From positions 1 to 64,000 of IMG/VR virus record IMGVR_UViG_3300007511_001999: 64,000 nt of DNA, one strand, 5' to 3'. The position numbers and the translations under genes are program-made. The stretch comes from a virus. This document shows positions 28,945 to 38,388 of this stretch, piece by piece. Below the pieces are notes generated by a model. It saw nothing but the letters and a program-made list of their open reading frames with translations, had not been told where the DNA came from and did not search any database. The stretch's first letter is position 1. Each line of letters opens with the position of its first letter.

Positions 28945-30734
28945 TATTTAATGCTCCCTCTGATGTCCGTATTCGGGAATTTGATCTCAAAAACAACATT
29001 TTCTTCGGCCAATATACGCATGTTGTCGGCACTTGTGGCGGCCATGAAATCATAAGAATCACCCGAATAGTTCGATCCGGATTTCTCTACAATCTTAACC
29101 CTAATAACATCCAAAAGTCCCTCAACTTTATTAAGAGTTTTATAGATGTCCGACAGGTTTATCGGCTCGCCGATATCGTAGGAGTGGGAGAATTTGGCGG
29201 CGAGGGCCCGAGAAGCAGAATTGATAACATTAAATCGATTTGCGCTCATATCGATACTAACCTCATATTCAATTCCAAAATTAATAATCCTAGCGTCTAG
29301 TATATCAACCGTGTCGTTGATCATCTTATATTGTCCAAGCCAGTTTTTAAGATTATTTTTCAAAGTAGAGTTGGCAGCTACTAATTTGCCGCTGGCATTT
29401 TCCGAGACAACATACAGATTGAGGTTTCGCTTAAACGCATCGAAATCGCGAACGATGGCTGCACGCTTCACTTTTCCAAACTTATCTGGCATGCCATAAC
29501 TAATAGCTTTATAATCTTCTCCGGTTACAGCGCGATTCTGTGTTGCAAAATAGCTATATGCTCGCTGTTTAATTTCATCTGAGTTTGGCAACGCGACGCT
29601 TCCGACAAATCGTTCTTCGTTCACAACCTGCACAGAGCCAACAACATTGTTTCTTTTGTCGCTTGTTAGGAGGTTTTCTTCTTTAAAAGACACCAGCGCG
29701 CGGCTTACCTCATTAATGGAATTCACCGGTGCATTAACATCGTTTGTGGTATTATATCGGAAAGAGATTATTAAATCTGTGTTGGCCGGTGCGATGCCGA
29801 GCTTGTCTGTATCAAGCAGCTTTGTGGGATCGAAGCCGGCGTCGGTCACATAGTCGCGACCATTCATGTTTAACATCAGGTTGGAGGGATCAATAACAGA
29901 TCCATTTGTCAACTCAGCGCTGGAGCCATATCCAAACTGCAAAAAAGTGCCACCATTTTCAAACTCAACTGTAAATCGTCGAGGAACTGGAAAGGGTTTG
30001 AGAATATTTGGAACTGTCGCTCGGGTAGTTGTTGTGTTTTTCACAGCCTTGTAGATAACATTCTGCGTTAGGTGGTCTACCTCGTAAAAGCGATGGCCAT
30101 CGAGATCGTAAACACTCACAACATTGTTAATTTTTGCTATAGATAAGGGAACTCTTCGGAAACGTTGAAAGTTTCCCACACTAACTTTGTCCCTGCCGAT
30201 TCGCCCAGAAACGGCGCGTCCTTGGGCGCGAATAACGAAATGAGTGGGGGCGCCCGTAGCGCTCGCGTCACTCACAACAATCTGGTTTTGTTCTTTTGAA
30301 AAATCCACATCGTCTACTAAAGTATAATAGCCGCCGGCGTCGCTCGTAAATTCGGAGCCAGACTTTAATACAGGAACATAATTGGTGTCGGGGCCTTGTG
30401 TAACGGTAGACGCCGGAACTTTAATATAAAGTGTCACAATTCCATAAGAAGATGGACTAGGATTAATCTTGAGGCCCATCTGGCGTACGAGACGCACCAC
30501 ATTGTTATACTCAATAGCAGTATCTAGAAAACTCTCGTTGGCCTGGTAGTCTAGGTAAAAAGAGAGAATGTCTCCAACGTAAGAAACGGTATCCAACATG
30601 AGTGAACCGAAGCTGGCTTCATTGAAGTCTCGATAGGTATCTGGATAGTATCTACGGGCAAAATTTTCTAGATCCTGCCGGATGGATGCAAAATCTCTAC
30701 TAGTATAATCAATGGCCTCTAATTTCTTTGACAT
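28944..30734 (-). CDS. Baseplate wedge protein, gp6/J-like
   Basis: A 596-residue homologue of the T4 gp6/phage J baseplate wedge family, the dimer that forms the inner ring of the contractile-tail baseplate. The N-terminus is diagnostic: 'IDYTSRDFASIRQDL', then 'NEASFGSLMLDTVSYVGD' and 'LSFYLDYQANESFLDTA'. Later features include the 'AVTGEDYKAISYGMPDKFG' type segment near residue 405 and a C-terminal 'LSDIYKTLNKVEGLLDV' stretch, both typical of the family. It lies directly downstream of the gp25-like gene, as in T4-like phages. No defect is visible. Confidence 0.9.
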   Translation of the reverse strand: MSKKLEAIDYTSRDFASIRQDLENFARRYYPDTYRDFNEASFGSLMLDTVSYVGDILSFYLDYQANESFLDTAIEYNNVVRLVRQMGLKINPSPSSYGIVTLYIKVPASTVTQGPDTNYVPVLKSGSEFTSDAGGYYTLVDDVDFSKEQNQIVVSDASATGAPTHFVIRAQGRAVSGRIGRDKVSVGNFQRFRRVPLSIAKINNVVSVYDLDGHRFYEVDHLTQNVIYKAVKNTTTTRATVPNILKPFPVPRRFTVEFENGGTFLQFGYGSSAELTNGSVIDPSNLMLNMNGRDYVTDAGFDPTKLLDTDKLGIAPANTDLIISFRYNTTNDVNAPVNSINEVSRALVSFKEENLLTSDKRNNVVGSVQVVNEERFVGSVALPNSDEIKQRAYSYFATQNRAVTGEDYKAISYGMPDKFGKVKRAAIVRDFDAFKRNLNLYVVSENASGKLVAANSTLKNNLKNWLGQYKMINDTVDILDARIINFGIEYEVSIDMSANRFNVINSASRALAAKFSHSYDIGEPINLSDIYKTLNKVEGLLDVIRVKIVEKSGSNYSGDSYDFMAATSADNMRILAEENVVFEIKFPNTDIRGSIK

Positions 30735-30752
30735 ATGTCTACCTCGGTATAA

Positions 30753-31136
30753 TTAGTCCAAATTTGTATCAAGTTGCAGCATTCCTGTGATCCGAAGCGG
30801 CACAATCTTAAAAGTAACTCTTGTGCGTACGTCATTTGGGAACATGTCTGGATCGTTCTCTGGTGTTCTAAACTCCACTTTCTGAATCTCTATAAAAGGC
30901 ATATACCTCGACACTTGCGATCGTATATTAGATGCGATATCTTGGTAGGTAGACTCATTATTCATATCGAACAAATATCTCTTGAGGCCGACGCCAAAAT
31001 TAATATCCATCATTCTTTCACCAGGACTAGTAAGAATAAGCATTTTTAAATTTTGTTTCGCCAACGTAAGATAGTCGGTAATCAACTCAAACCTGCTTGA
31101 TTCAATAGGTAATAAAGGTGCTAATCCAGTTGTCAT
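30753..31136 (-). CDS. Baseplate wedge protein, gp25-like
   Basis: A 127-residue protein of the GPW/gp25 family, a small baseplate wedge subunit at the sheath-baseplate junction. Length and motifs fit: 'LTLAKQNLKMLILTSPGER', 'INFGVGLKRYLFD' and 'DIASNIRSQVSRYMPFIEI' appear in the expected order. The gene is followed 18 bases later by the gp6-like gene and preceded by a short intergenic region with two small palindromes. A GAGAGGG-type ribosome-binding site precedes the ATG. Confidence 0.92.
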   Translation of the reverse strand: MTTGLAPLLPIESSRFELITDYLTLAKQNLKMLILTSPGERMMDINFGVGLKRYLFDMNNESTYQDIASNIRSQVSRYMPFIEIQKVEFRTPENDPDMFPNDVRTRVTFKIVPLRITGMLQLDTNLD

Positions 31137-31150
31137 CTCTCGCCCTCTCA

Positions 31151-31178
31151 GTAATTACTTAAAAAAGATGTTTTTTAA
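31151..31178. repeat. Two adjacent small palindromes between 2065-aa gene and gp25 gene
   Basis: Positions 31151-31158 read gtaattac, a perfect 8-base palindrome. Directly next to it, 31159-31178 is a perfect inverted repeat (ttaaaaaa, gatg loop, ttttttaa) that overlaps the stop codon of the upstream gene. On the transcript the second arm is a U-run. The stem is all A/T, so it would be a weak terminator at best; a processing site or chance are alternatives. Confidence 0.35.
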
Positions 31179-34100
31179 CAAACATTCGAACTTTGTCCGT
31201 CTGCCATATTCTGTTGGGAGCTCTCTGTGCCTTCCGAAGCAGCGCCGGCGTCGCCTTCATCTAGAAGATTCAGCAAAAGATAGATGATTCCGAATATAAA
31301 CGGGGGCATGCAGAACAAGCCGACAATAGTGCCGGTAAAGTCAACGCCGGTCACGGACATCTTTGGGCCCAACGATGGAGCCTCAAGCGGCCCCGGAGGA
31401 TCTGGTAGCTCTGCAGTTGCCTCAGCGTTCATAGTATTTAGGCCACAGAAAGCCAGTGCAAGTAGTTGTTCCCCTTCAAGTGTTTTGAGCATCGGTTTAA
31501 GTGGAGAGTCATCTGGTTGAGCATTAACTGCGATGTCGATCCCTGTGTCTATTATGTCGATAACATACCCAAATACATCGCCCGTGATCTGTCTGACCAA
31601 TTTCCAAATCGCGACGTGTGGATCGAGCATCTCACAGAAACCCTTAAGAATTTTAATTGGTGTTTCCCTAAGCATTTTCAAAATGAACTCCCGAGCAGAG
31701 GCGTTCATATCACTCTCTCCGTTAGAGGCCAGGCCGCTTTCTAAATTATCTGATGCCACCAGGCCCTGTACGGGGGGCGCTTGATCTGTACGATCAATCA
31801 TCGCCAGAAGTCCTAGGATTTCGACTTTCGTGGTGTCAAAGCTTTTCTCTATCTCATCAAAAAATGTATTTGTAAGTCCAAAGCTATAAAGTACAGGAAT
31901 CATCATGATTATTTCTGGATTAAACGTTTGTGAGATAAAGCGAGAATATTCCGGGTCTTCTTTGATACGGGGTATGTGACTGGATGGGGATACCCGATCA
32001 AACCTTTTGATCTTTTGGAAAATTGTGTCCGCCGATTCGCCGGGTTGGGAGGATACATTCAACTCATTGGGGTTGAAATCACCTAAAGATTTAATATTCA
32101 CCGTCAGCAAATCACCCAAGATTTGGGGGCCCGGAGTGATTGTATCCAGATCTGCTTGAGCGGAATCAAGGATGGAATCAGGCCCCGTTGATCTGGCCTG
32201 GAGGCCTATTGCTTTTGTCATTAAATCCCGGACGGGCCCTGCGGGGAAAGAGTCGATAAAGTCATTCTGGGGCGTAGTGGGGCGAGGGCCATGCGTGGCT
32301 TCATACCACGTCTCCGGGGTGGCGTAAATTCCTGTTGGCGGGATAAGGGGATTCGCAATGGCGAACGTCCAGGCGGTGGCCGTCTCCATCGATGTTGCCG
32401 CGGCGTCCCACTCCCTTTGTTCTTTTTTCAGCGTTTGATGGTGTTGATTGGACTGCGGGAAGTTAAATATTAATTTATAGCCAATCTTTAAGCCCTCAAA
32501 CTCTGGGAGAGTGCCGTCTGTCAATTCAACAAGGTCAATAAAATCTATCGCAGTGCCAGTTTTGACCGGCATGGCTCCAGGTCCGGCGGAACCCAATATA
32601 TCCTGCAAGGTTAAAGTGTGCCGCGGGAGGGTGCCGTCTGGGCGGCCGCCGTATGTGGCTTCATAATATAGCTCTTGTGTTGCATAGAGGCCCAGCGGGC
32701 CGCCGGCGACGGCATGACCTAAGCCGGTTTGGGCTGATGTTGATGCCTGGTCCCAAGCGTTCTGGGCCTTCGTTAAATCGCGAGGGTTCCAGGGAACTAT
32801 AATCTGCGATGAGGCCAAAGAGCTCCAGTTAGAAATACCGTCCCAATAGGCATATTTGGCAAAGAACACGCGGCCATTGTTAGATTTCTGGGGGGCTGAA
32901 GATAAACCATAAGGGGCTTTGTAGACCCCCAAAATCTCTTTAATAAAATCATCCTCATAGGTAGATCGTGCGCCGGCGGGGGACAGAATATTGTTGATAG
33001 ACTGCATGGTGTCAACCATCTGTCCACAGACCTCATGAGTAAAGCCTAGGCGCTCCTCAATTAAATATTGAACTAGGACCTTAAACGGGACTCCGTCTTT
33101 ACCCACGTCAGCTCCGGTTTTAAGAAGCGATACCACCGTGTCTGGACTATAAGAGTGAGCAATTCCGCCGGCGGCCATGGCTTTATCGCGTACTAGCATC
33201 TTTTCAAATTGATCCCTCAAGAACCTTTCAATTCCACCTGCGCCGCGGCCGAGCTTCTCCTCTATTTGGGTAATCATACTGGTTAAGAACATTTCTCGCA
33301 AGAGAGGCTTTTGGAAAATTTCTTCAAACTTAAATGCGCTTAATACAAAAACATTCTTTATTAAAAATTCTACAACATACACCTGGATAAACAAGTAAAT
33401 AAGGCCCATCTTTAGGGCATTTTTTGCACAGTCTCGGGCGTCGCCTTCCTCATTACAAGCTGCTTCGCCGAACTCTTGCTTAAGCTGTTCTAATATTCCT
33501 CGTGTATCTAAGAGGTCCCCCGCTTGCGCTGGATCGCAGTTACTGTTGTCTTTAAAGAGGTTTAAGCTATTCAGTTTAGAGAGAGTGAAGATGCCTTGTT
33601 TTTCTATCTGGCTAACTGACCTTTCTATCATACCATTCAAAACAGTAGGAAAAACCTGTTTTTGCAATTTATCCTGCAAGTATCGTTTGTCTGCTGCGCC
33701 GAGTGGAGCATCAGCCAGATTCAGAAGCTGTGTTTGGAGAGGATAAGTAAAGTTAAAAATATATGGGTTAAAGCCGCTTTCAGAACCAAAGTCTCCCAAA
33801 ATGCCTTCGGGAGATGTATTGCTGTTTCCTCCATATAACGGTGTGAACGAGTCATCCTCTACAGTACCTTCCAGCCATGTAGCCTCGACTCCTGGTACTA
33901 AGCCTTCTGGTACCCTAACACGGAAAGGGGGGCGTCCGGACATTATGTCCTCATTGGAATAGAAGTCTAGATTAATCGGATTAATGCGAGGCTTCACTTT
34001 ATCCAAAAAGCGGTATTGCATGCGCATGCGGCCATATTCACTGTTGGATCTGTCTTTTTTCATGTGAGAAGAAAACGCGCGCTGGCCGCCGCGAGATTCA

Positions 34101-37100
34101 GTTCTCGTTAGCCAAACGCTGTTAGGCTTGTCCGTACCGTCTGTGTCGACATACTCCGGCGCAGACTGGCGCCCCATGGCCATGAAATTATTATAGAAAT
34201 TACGATTGAACACATAGGTTACGCTGGGTGGCATGCCGTTGCTGTCGTCCATAGATTTTTTTACTTCTTCAATCTTTACTACGCCTTCATCTAGAGCGTC
34301 TCTGGCCTCGGAGCCGGCAGCAAAAGATTCTTCCATAATTTGATTTATTATAGGAAGCATCGCTTGAAATGCGTCCATGGATCCCCCCAGCTTGTCCAAA
34401 TTGACGTCAGGGCAAATCTCAGGATCAATGCTATCGGCACCAAAATTAGAAATTTCCTCAAAAATATCAGACAATATTGAAAGGAATTTTGAATTTGGCG
34501 GCTCTGGCTCGACACAGTCGTCGCCGACTTTCCCATGAACACACAAATCCTTCAGGGCCGTATTGAGCGCGTGATTGCTACCCTTTCCGCCAGCGACGAT
34601 TTTGGGCTCCAACATCGCAGTTCTACTATTTTCTACCGAATATATAAACTGCATCTTTACATTGTCAGCCGTGCTATTAAACATAGAAGGGATAATGCGA
34701 TCTACAATTGGGTTAGCTAAGAACTGGGGATGTTCGGGGCACAGAAGATTAGGAAGTAGGGAGGCTGGGTCAATGGGTATGCCATTATTCAGCATGTCTG
34801 CTAGTTTTTTGATGCTTTCTTGATCGGCCAAAGGAGCAAAATCCGCTTCATTCAAACAATAGTTTTCTACTGCTGCTCTCACATCTACATCATTCACAAG
34901 ATCGTTGCAGATTGTCGTCATGTTAGCTAGTGGCGACAAAGTCGCAAAAAACGACAAAATCTGATTTCGGCTCTGCAATCTTTGTATGGAGGGCTCTGAC
35001 CAAGTTGTATTGAAAATAGCAATCTTTTCGACAGTTTCCTCCAGTACATCTGGCCGGGAGTTATAAAGACGACAAATTTCCATAGGAGTTAGTACTGCGC
35101 TGACGGCCGATAGGTAATCAAATCCATCTTCTTGATTCATTTGAAACTGGCCGAATGCATTATTAAGAAGAGGATCTACATCCACCTTAGGAAGACTTAA
35201 ATTATCTTTCATTGCTTGGGCAGCGTCGAGATTACCGAGAAGTTCCGGCCGGTCATGTAAATTATTGCAATTAAGCTTAATCATTTCGACAAGACCAAGG
35301 ACCAAATCCATGGCCAATTCCATCAAAATTTCTAAGAGCATATCGACAATTTGTTTCCACAACGGAGGGTCCCCGGTAATGGGATTGGGGAACTTTATCT
35401 CTGGGAATTCTGGTAATTTTATGAGGTCGTCTTTAATCTTTGGCACTTCGTAATCTTCTATCATGCCAGCGAGTTCGAGTGCCGAGTCCATTGCAGCTCG
35501 GATACGGTCCAGGGAGAAATTTGTGCCCATGGTCAAGCAAATGAGAGCCTCTGCAATTAACTCTGGAATGCCAAAGCGGCCTAAGACATCGTCCATAATT
35601 TCTAGAGTATTTTGAACCTGTTTGACTCCGCCGCCTTCTCGACCAGAGGTTCTATCTCGTGTTAAATCTGCCTCAGCCCGGTCGAAGGCGCGTTGAGCAT
35701 CTTCTATTACAAGGGGGTCACCATTTTGAATGGCAGCATTGAGCTCGCCTTCGAGGCGTTCTACAGCGCGCTCTAGTTCCTGGCGCTCCTCTATGGCTTC
35801 GCCGATCCCCTTAGCTTCGTTAATCATTGCTATGACATCATCAATAAGTTGTTTAAGAGGGAACTTGGCCGACAGAGCGTCGCCCGCTTGTTTCGCGAAT
35901 AAGGATGCTTGAACTTCTGGATCGTTTAGAGTGTCCTCCATCGCAGCGATGGCTCCAGGATTTAAAAAGTTGCTCATGGTGGCGGCCATGGCCATGGGAT
36001 TGAGAATATCTAGCGTTACTGAACTTTCGGCGGCCTGGAATACCGTATTAAACAACAAAGGATCCACGCCAGGTGGTGGGGGCGCTTGGAATTCTATCTC
36101 TACGCCATCGCCGCTCACTTCCCCCTTAATAGGCTGGTTTTCCATAACATCTTCAATTGTTGGCTTTGATAGAAGAGAGCCATAGGTATCTTTAATAAAA
36201 CCAAGAATTCCATTTAGGCCGCCCGGGCTGGTACGGAAGTCCGAAATTATTCTTTGATGATTTACCAATGTTTGCATCATCCAAGGGTCCTTGACACTCC
36301 GATTATGTTTAACAAGAGAAATAAAGCCAACCTTCAGGGGCGAGATCTCTAGAGAGCCGTCAGCTAGTTCCAGCTCATAAGACGCTCCGAGAATGTTTTG
36401 GTCGGGCCCCAGCTGGATACGAAGCAGATCATCCCGGGTCAGGAGGGTCGATCTCTTGCCCGACAGATTCAGATTTCGACGGACAGCATCCGTCAAAGTG
36501 GCCACCAATGTATGTATTTCCATATAGATTGTTTCTAAATCTAAAGGAATTTTAAGAGGGGCTGGGTATTGGAGAATTTGTTTATTGTACCCTCCGAGTG
36601 CCGCTTTTAATTCGCGCAAAGTTCGGGCTGATCCCCCAAGGCTGATTATTATCTCCTGGGCCGGGGCCCTGAGAGGTCGATCATAATACTGATTTATAAA
36701 AAATTCCTCAGCGTCGGCGAAGGGGGGCATACCAGAACTGAAGGTGACGACCGCTTGTTTTTGGCCCGGAAGCAAGCAGGGCTCGTCGCTCTTGACAACG
36801 GGTGTAGAGGCTGATTGGCGGGATGTGGCGGCCGGATCAAAAGTTCGAAGGCCTTCGCGAATTCGTTTAAAATTGACGGAGCCGGCTCTTGTATTATAAA
36901 GATACTTAGAGACCACTGGGGTCTCAATCTCTAAATCTGCAGGACCTTGATCTGTCTTTATAAAATCTAAATTGTCGGATATCTGTTTGCGAATAGTAGT
37001 GTAGCTATCCTTAACTCCTGGAGGGATCGGGTTTCGTTTGCGGACTACAGTACTCTGCGTACGGGATTTGCCGCGGCCTACGGCTTTCTTAGTCGACCTA

Positions 37101-37372
37101 GATTGAGCCTTTTTGGCTGGGCGAGTGGCGGCCGGCCTTCGCCTTACCGGCGGCCCGGAAATAAGAGGATAAAACTCTGGTAAATAGTACTCCATTAAGG
37201 CATCTATAGCCTTCTCTTTTAAAACCTTTGCATCTGCCTCTGCAACTACTCCTTTGGATATGTCCGGGTAAACGATTACTGCATAGGTACCCTTGTTTAC
37301 ATCAAACCAAGGAATAAAAGAAGGAAACTTCTTAAATACGTTTAGGCTGTTAAAGTCGATATCTGTCGTCAT
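31175..37372 (-). CDS. 2065-residue putative tail/baseplate protein with C-terminal hydrophobic segment
   Basis: A 2065-residue protein I cannot assign to a family. A strongly basic, Arg/Lys/Ser-rich patch lies near residues 75-112. A charged coiled-coil-like stretch (ERQELERAVERLEGELNAA) is near 535-555. A hydrophobic helical segment (LLEILMELAMDLVLGLVEMI) is near 690. Close to the C-terminus (about 2010-2040) is a membrane-type segment around 'PPFIFGIIYLLLNLL', followed by an acidic Ser-rich tail. It lies between the needle-like protein and the gp25-like gene, so a baseplate or tail-tube role is likely. A protein that reaches the host membrane on injection is one reading of the hydrophobic ends, but this is speculative. 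Confidence 0.55.
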   Translation of the reverse strand: MTTDIDFNSLNVFKKFPSFIPWFDVNKGTYAVIVYPDISKGVVAEADAKVLKEKAIDALMEYYLPEFYPLISGPPVRRRPAATRPAKKAQSRSTKKAVGRGKSRTQSTVVRKRNPIPPGVKDSYTTIRKQISDNLDFIKTDQGPADLEIETPVVSKYLYNTRAGSVNFKRIREGLRTFDPAATSRQSASTPVVKSDEPCLLPGQKQAVVTFSSGMPPFADAEEFFINQYYDRPLRAPAQEIIISLGGSARTLRELKAALGGYNKQILQYPAPLKIPLDLETIYMEIHTLVATLTDAVRRNLNLSGKRSTLLTRDDLLRIQLGPDQNILGASYELELADGSLEISPLKVGFISLVKHNRSVKDPWMMQTLVNHQRIISDFRTSPGGLNGILGFIKDTYGSLLSKPTIEDVMENQPIKGEVSGDGVEIEFQAPPPPGVDPLLFNTVFQAAESSVTLDILNPMAMAATMSNFLNPGAIAAMEDTLNDPEVQASLFAKQAGDALSAKFPLKQLIDDVIAMINEAKGIGEAIEERQELERAVERLEGELNAAIQNGDPLVIEDAQRAFDRAEADLTRDRTSGREGGGVKQVQNTLEIMDDVLGRFGIPELIAEALICLTMGTNFSLDRIRAAMDSALELAGMIEDYEVPKIKDDLIKLPEFPEIKFPNPITGDPPLWKQIVDMLLEILMELAMDLVLGLVEMIKLNCNNLHDRPELLGNLDAAQAMKDNLSLPKVDVDPLLNNAFGQFQMNQEDGFDYLSAVSAVLTPMEICRLYNSRPDVLEETVEKIAIFNTTWSEPSIQRLQSRNQILSFFATLSPLANMTTICNDLVNDVDVRAAVENYCLNEADFAPLADQESIKKLADMLNNGIPIDPASLLPNLLCPEHPQFLANPIVDRIIPSMFNSTADNVKMQFIYSVENSRTAMLEPKIVAGGKGSNHALNTALKDLCVHGKVGDDCVEPEPPNSKFLSILSDIFEEISNFGADSIDPEICPDVNLDKLGGSMDAFQAMLPIINQIMEESFAAGSEARDALDEGVVKIEEVKKSMDDSNGMPPSVTYVFNRNFYNNFMAMGRQSAPEYVDTDGTDKPNSVWLTRTESRGGQRAFSSHMKKDRSNSEYGRMRMQYRFLDKVKPRINPINLDFYSNEDIMSGRPPFRVRVPEGLVPGVEATWLEGTVEDDSFTPLYGGNSNTSPEGILGDFGSESGFNPYIFNFTYPLQTQLLNLADAPLGAADKRYLQDKLQKQVFPTVLNGMIERSVSQIEKQGIFTLSKLNSLNLFKDNSNCDPAQAGDLLDTRGILEQLKQEFGEAACNEEGDARDCAKNALKMGLIYLFIQVYVVEFLIKNVFVLSAFKFEEIFQKPLLREMFLTSMITQIEEKLGRGAGGIERFLRDQFEKMLVRDKAMAAGGIAHSYSPDTVVSLLKTGADVGKDGVPFKVLVQYLIEERLGFTHEVCGQMVDTMQSINNILSPAGARSTYEDDFIKEILGVYKAPYGLSSAPQKSNNGRVFFAKYAYWDGISNWSSLASSQIIVPWNPRDLTKAQNAWDQASTSAQTGLGHAVAGGPLGLYATQELYYEATYGGRPDGTLPRHTLTLQDILGSAGPGAMPVKTGTAIDFIDLVELTDGTLPEFEGLKIGYKLIFNFPQSNQHHQTLKKEQREWDAAATSMETATAWTFAIANPLIPPTGIYATPETWYEATHGPRPTTPQNDFIDSFPAGPVRDLMTKAIGLQARSTGPDSILDSAQADLDTITPGPQILGDLLTVNIKSLGDFNPNELNVSSQPGESADTIFQKIKRFDRVSPSSHIPRIKEDPEYSRFISQTFNPEIIMMIPVLYSFGLTNTFFDEIEKSFDTTKVEILGLLAMIDRTDQAPPVQGLVASDNLESGLASNGESDMNASAREFILKMLRETPIKILKGFCEMLDPHVAIWKLVRQITGDVFGYVIDIIDTGIDIAVNAQPDDSPLKPMLKTLEGEQLLALAFCGLNTMNAEATAELPDPPGPLEAPSLGPKMSVTGVDFTGTIVGLFCMPPFIFGIIYLLLNLLDEGDAGAASEGTESSQQNMADGQSSNVC

Positions 37373-37374
37373 GG

Positions 37375-38376
37375 TTAATTTGTATTATTGTATTTGCTTA
37401 AAAGCCACCGAGGCCCTTTGACTCCGCCGGGACTCAGGAGGTATCTGCTTTGGATACCAATGTAACCCTTGGTTCCGTCCATCAAATCTTCTGTGTACAT
37501 AGGAATCTCTACATTTAAAGCACCATGGACTACCTTTTCGATACCTTGGGCCATAAATTTAAAGTCTGGCGATGTCGACTGGGGGCCTCCGATCATAAAC
37601 GGGGAAAAGTGAGTATGACTTAAAAGAGCGGTATTGATCGAGCGCTGATAGTCGGCCATCGTGCATACTCTGTCTCTCAATGAAGCTATACAATCTAAGA
37701 TGTCCTTTAGGCAACGTACCAAATTGGCACCCTTAACTAAAGGCTGCATATCAGAATCATCTGCCATTCCGATAAGATCAATTCCATATTGTCCTTTCCA
37801 GGTTGTACCCTCGATTCCTCCCTGTGAATTTTTCACATCAGTGCGAGTCACAAGCTTGATATTTTCCCTGGCTATAACCCTTACAGTATCGGCTTTGAGA
37901 GCAATTGTAGAACGAGGCGCGTCCAGGGTTACGTTTCCTACCTTTCCCTTAGGAAGATCAAAATATGTGACATCATCCACGGCTGCTCTTTGGCTGATGT
38001 AGATCCGCGCAGCATCTTTTTTGAAGTTAGGATTAGCACTGAGTTCCGTAGATCCATCGGATGTGGTCTGTTTTGCTTGATATCCCATGAGGCCGGCAAT
38101 AATGTCGATTGACGAGCAGTGAGGGAATCCCTTGCCACCATAGCCAGAGGGCTTTTTATGAGTACGGTCGTACCCCAGCACTATAAGAGAATTGCCGTTT
38201 TTGTAAACCTTTTCGTTTGCTGTGGCAATATATTTCGGTGTGTCAGTGTGCTGACGGGCGGCGACCCCACCTAATCCCATGAAGCGCCCTTTTCGGAACT
38301 CACTTAATGCATCGAACTCTTCCTGAACTTCCGGCGACATCAAGGAACGCCATTCTTCTTCTGCTGTCTTTCCCAT
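37375..38376 (-). CDS. Baseplate hub/needle-type protein, gp5 C-terminal-like
   Basis: A 333-residue protein with a segment near residues 145-180 typical of the triple-stranded beta-helix of gp5/VgrG spikes: 'STIALKADTVRVIARENIKLV', a row of short alternating strands. The upstream part carries His/Cys and Gly-rich loops ('GGKGFPHCSSIDIIAGLMGY'). The C-terminus is unremarkable. Its neighbour upstream encodes a lysozyme-like enzyme. T4 gp5 combines OB-fold, lysozyme and needle in one chain; here the needle-like part seems to be a separate gene starting 13 bases downstream of the lysozyme gene. Role in membrane puncture is inferred. Confidence 0.55.
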   Translation of the reverse strand: MGKTAEEEWRSLMSPEVQEEFDALSEFRKGRFMGLGGVAARQHTDTPKYIATANEKVYKNGNSLIVLGYDRTHKKPSGYGGKGFPHCSSIDIIAGLMGYQAKQTTSDGSTELSANPNFKKDAARIYISQRAAVDDVTYFDLPKGKVGNVTLDAPRSTIALKADTVRVIARENIKLVTRTDVKNSQGGIEGTTWKGQYGIDLIGMADDSDMQPLVKGANLVRCLKDILDCIASLRDRVCTMADYQRSINTALLSHTHFSPFMIGGPQSTSPDFKFMAQGIEKVVHGALNVEIPMYTEDLMDGTKGYIGIQSRYLLSPGGVKGPRWLLSKYNNTN

Positions 38377-38388
38377 ATTGTGCCCTTT

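Noticed and set aside
31159-31178. Inverted repeat as a strong intrinsic terminator
   Set aside because: The stem is all A/T with a 4-base loop, too weak for a typical terminator; listed only as a repeat.
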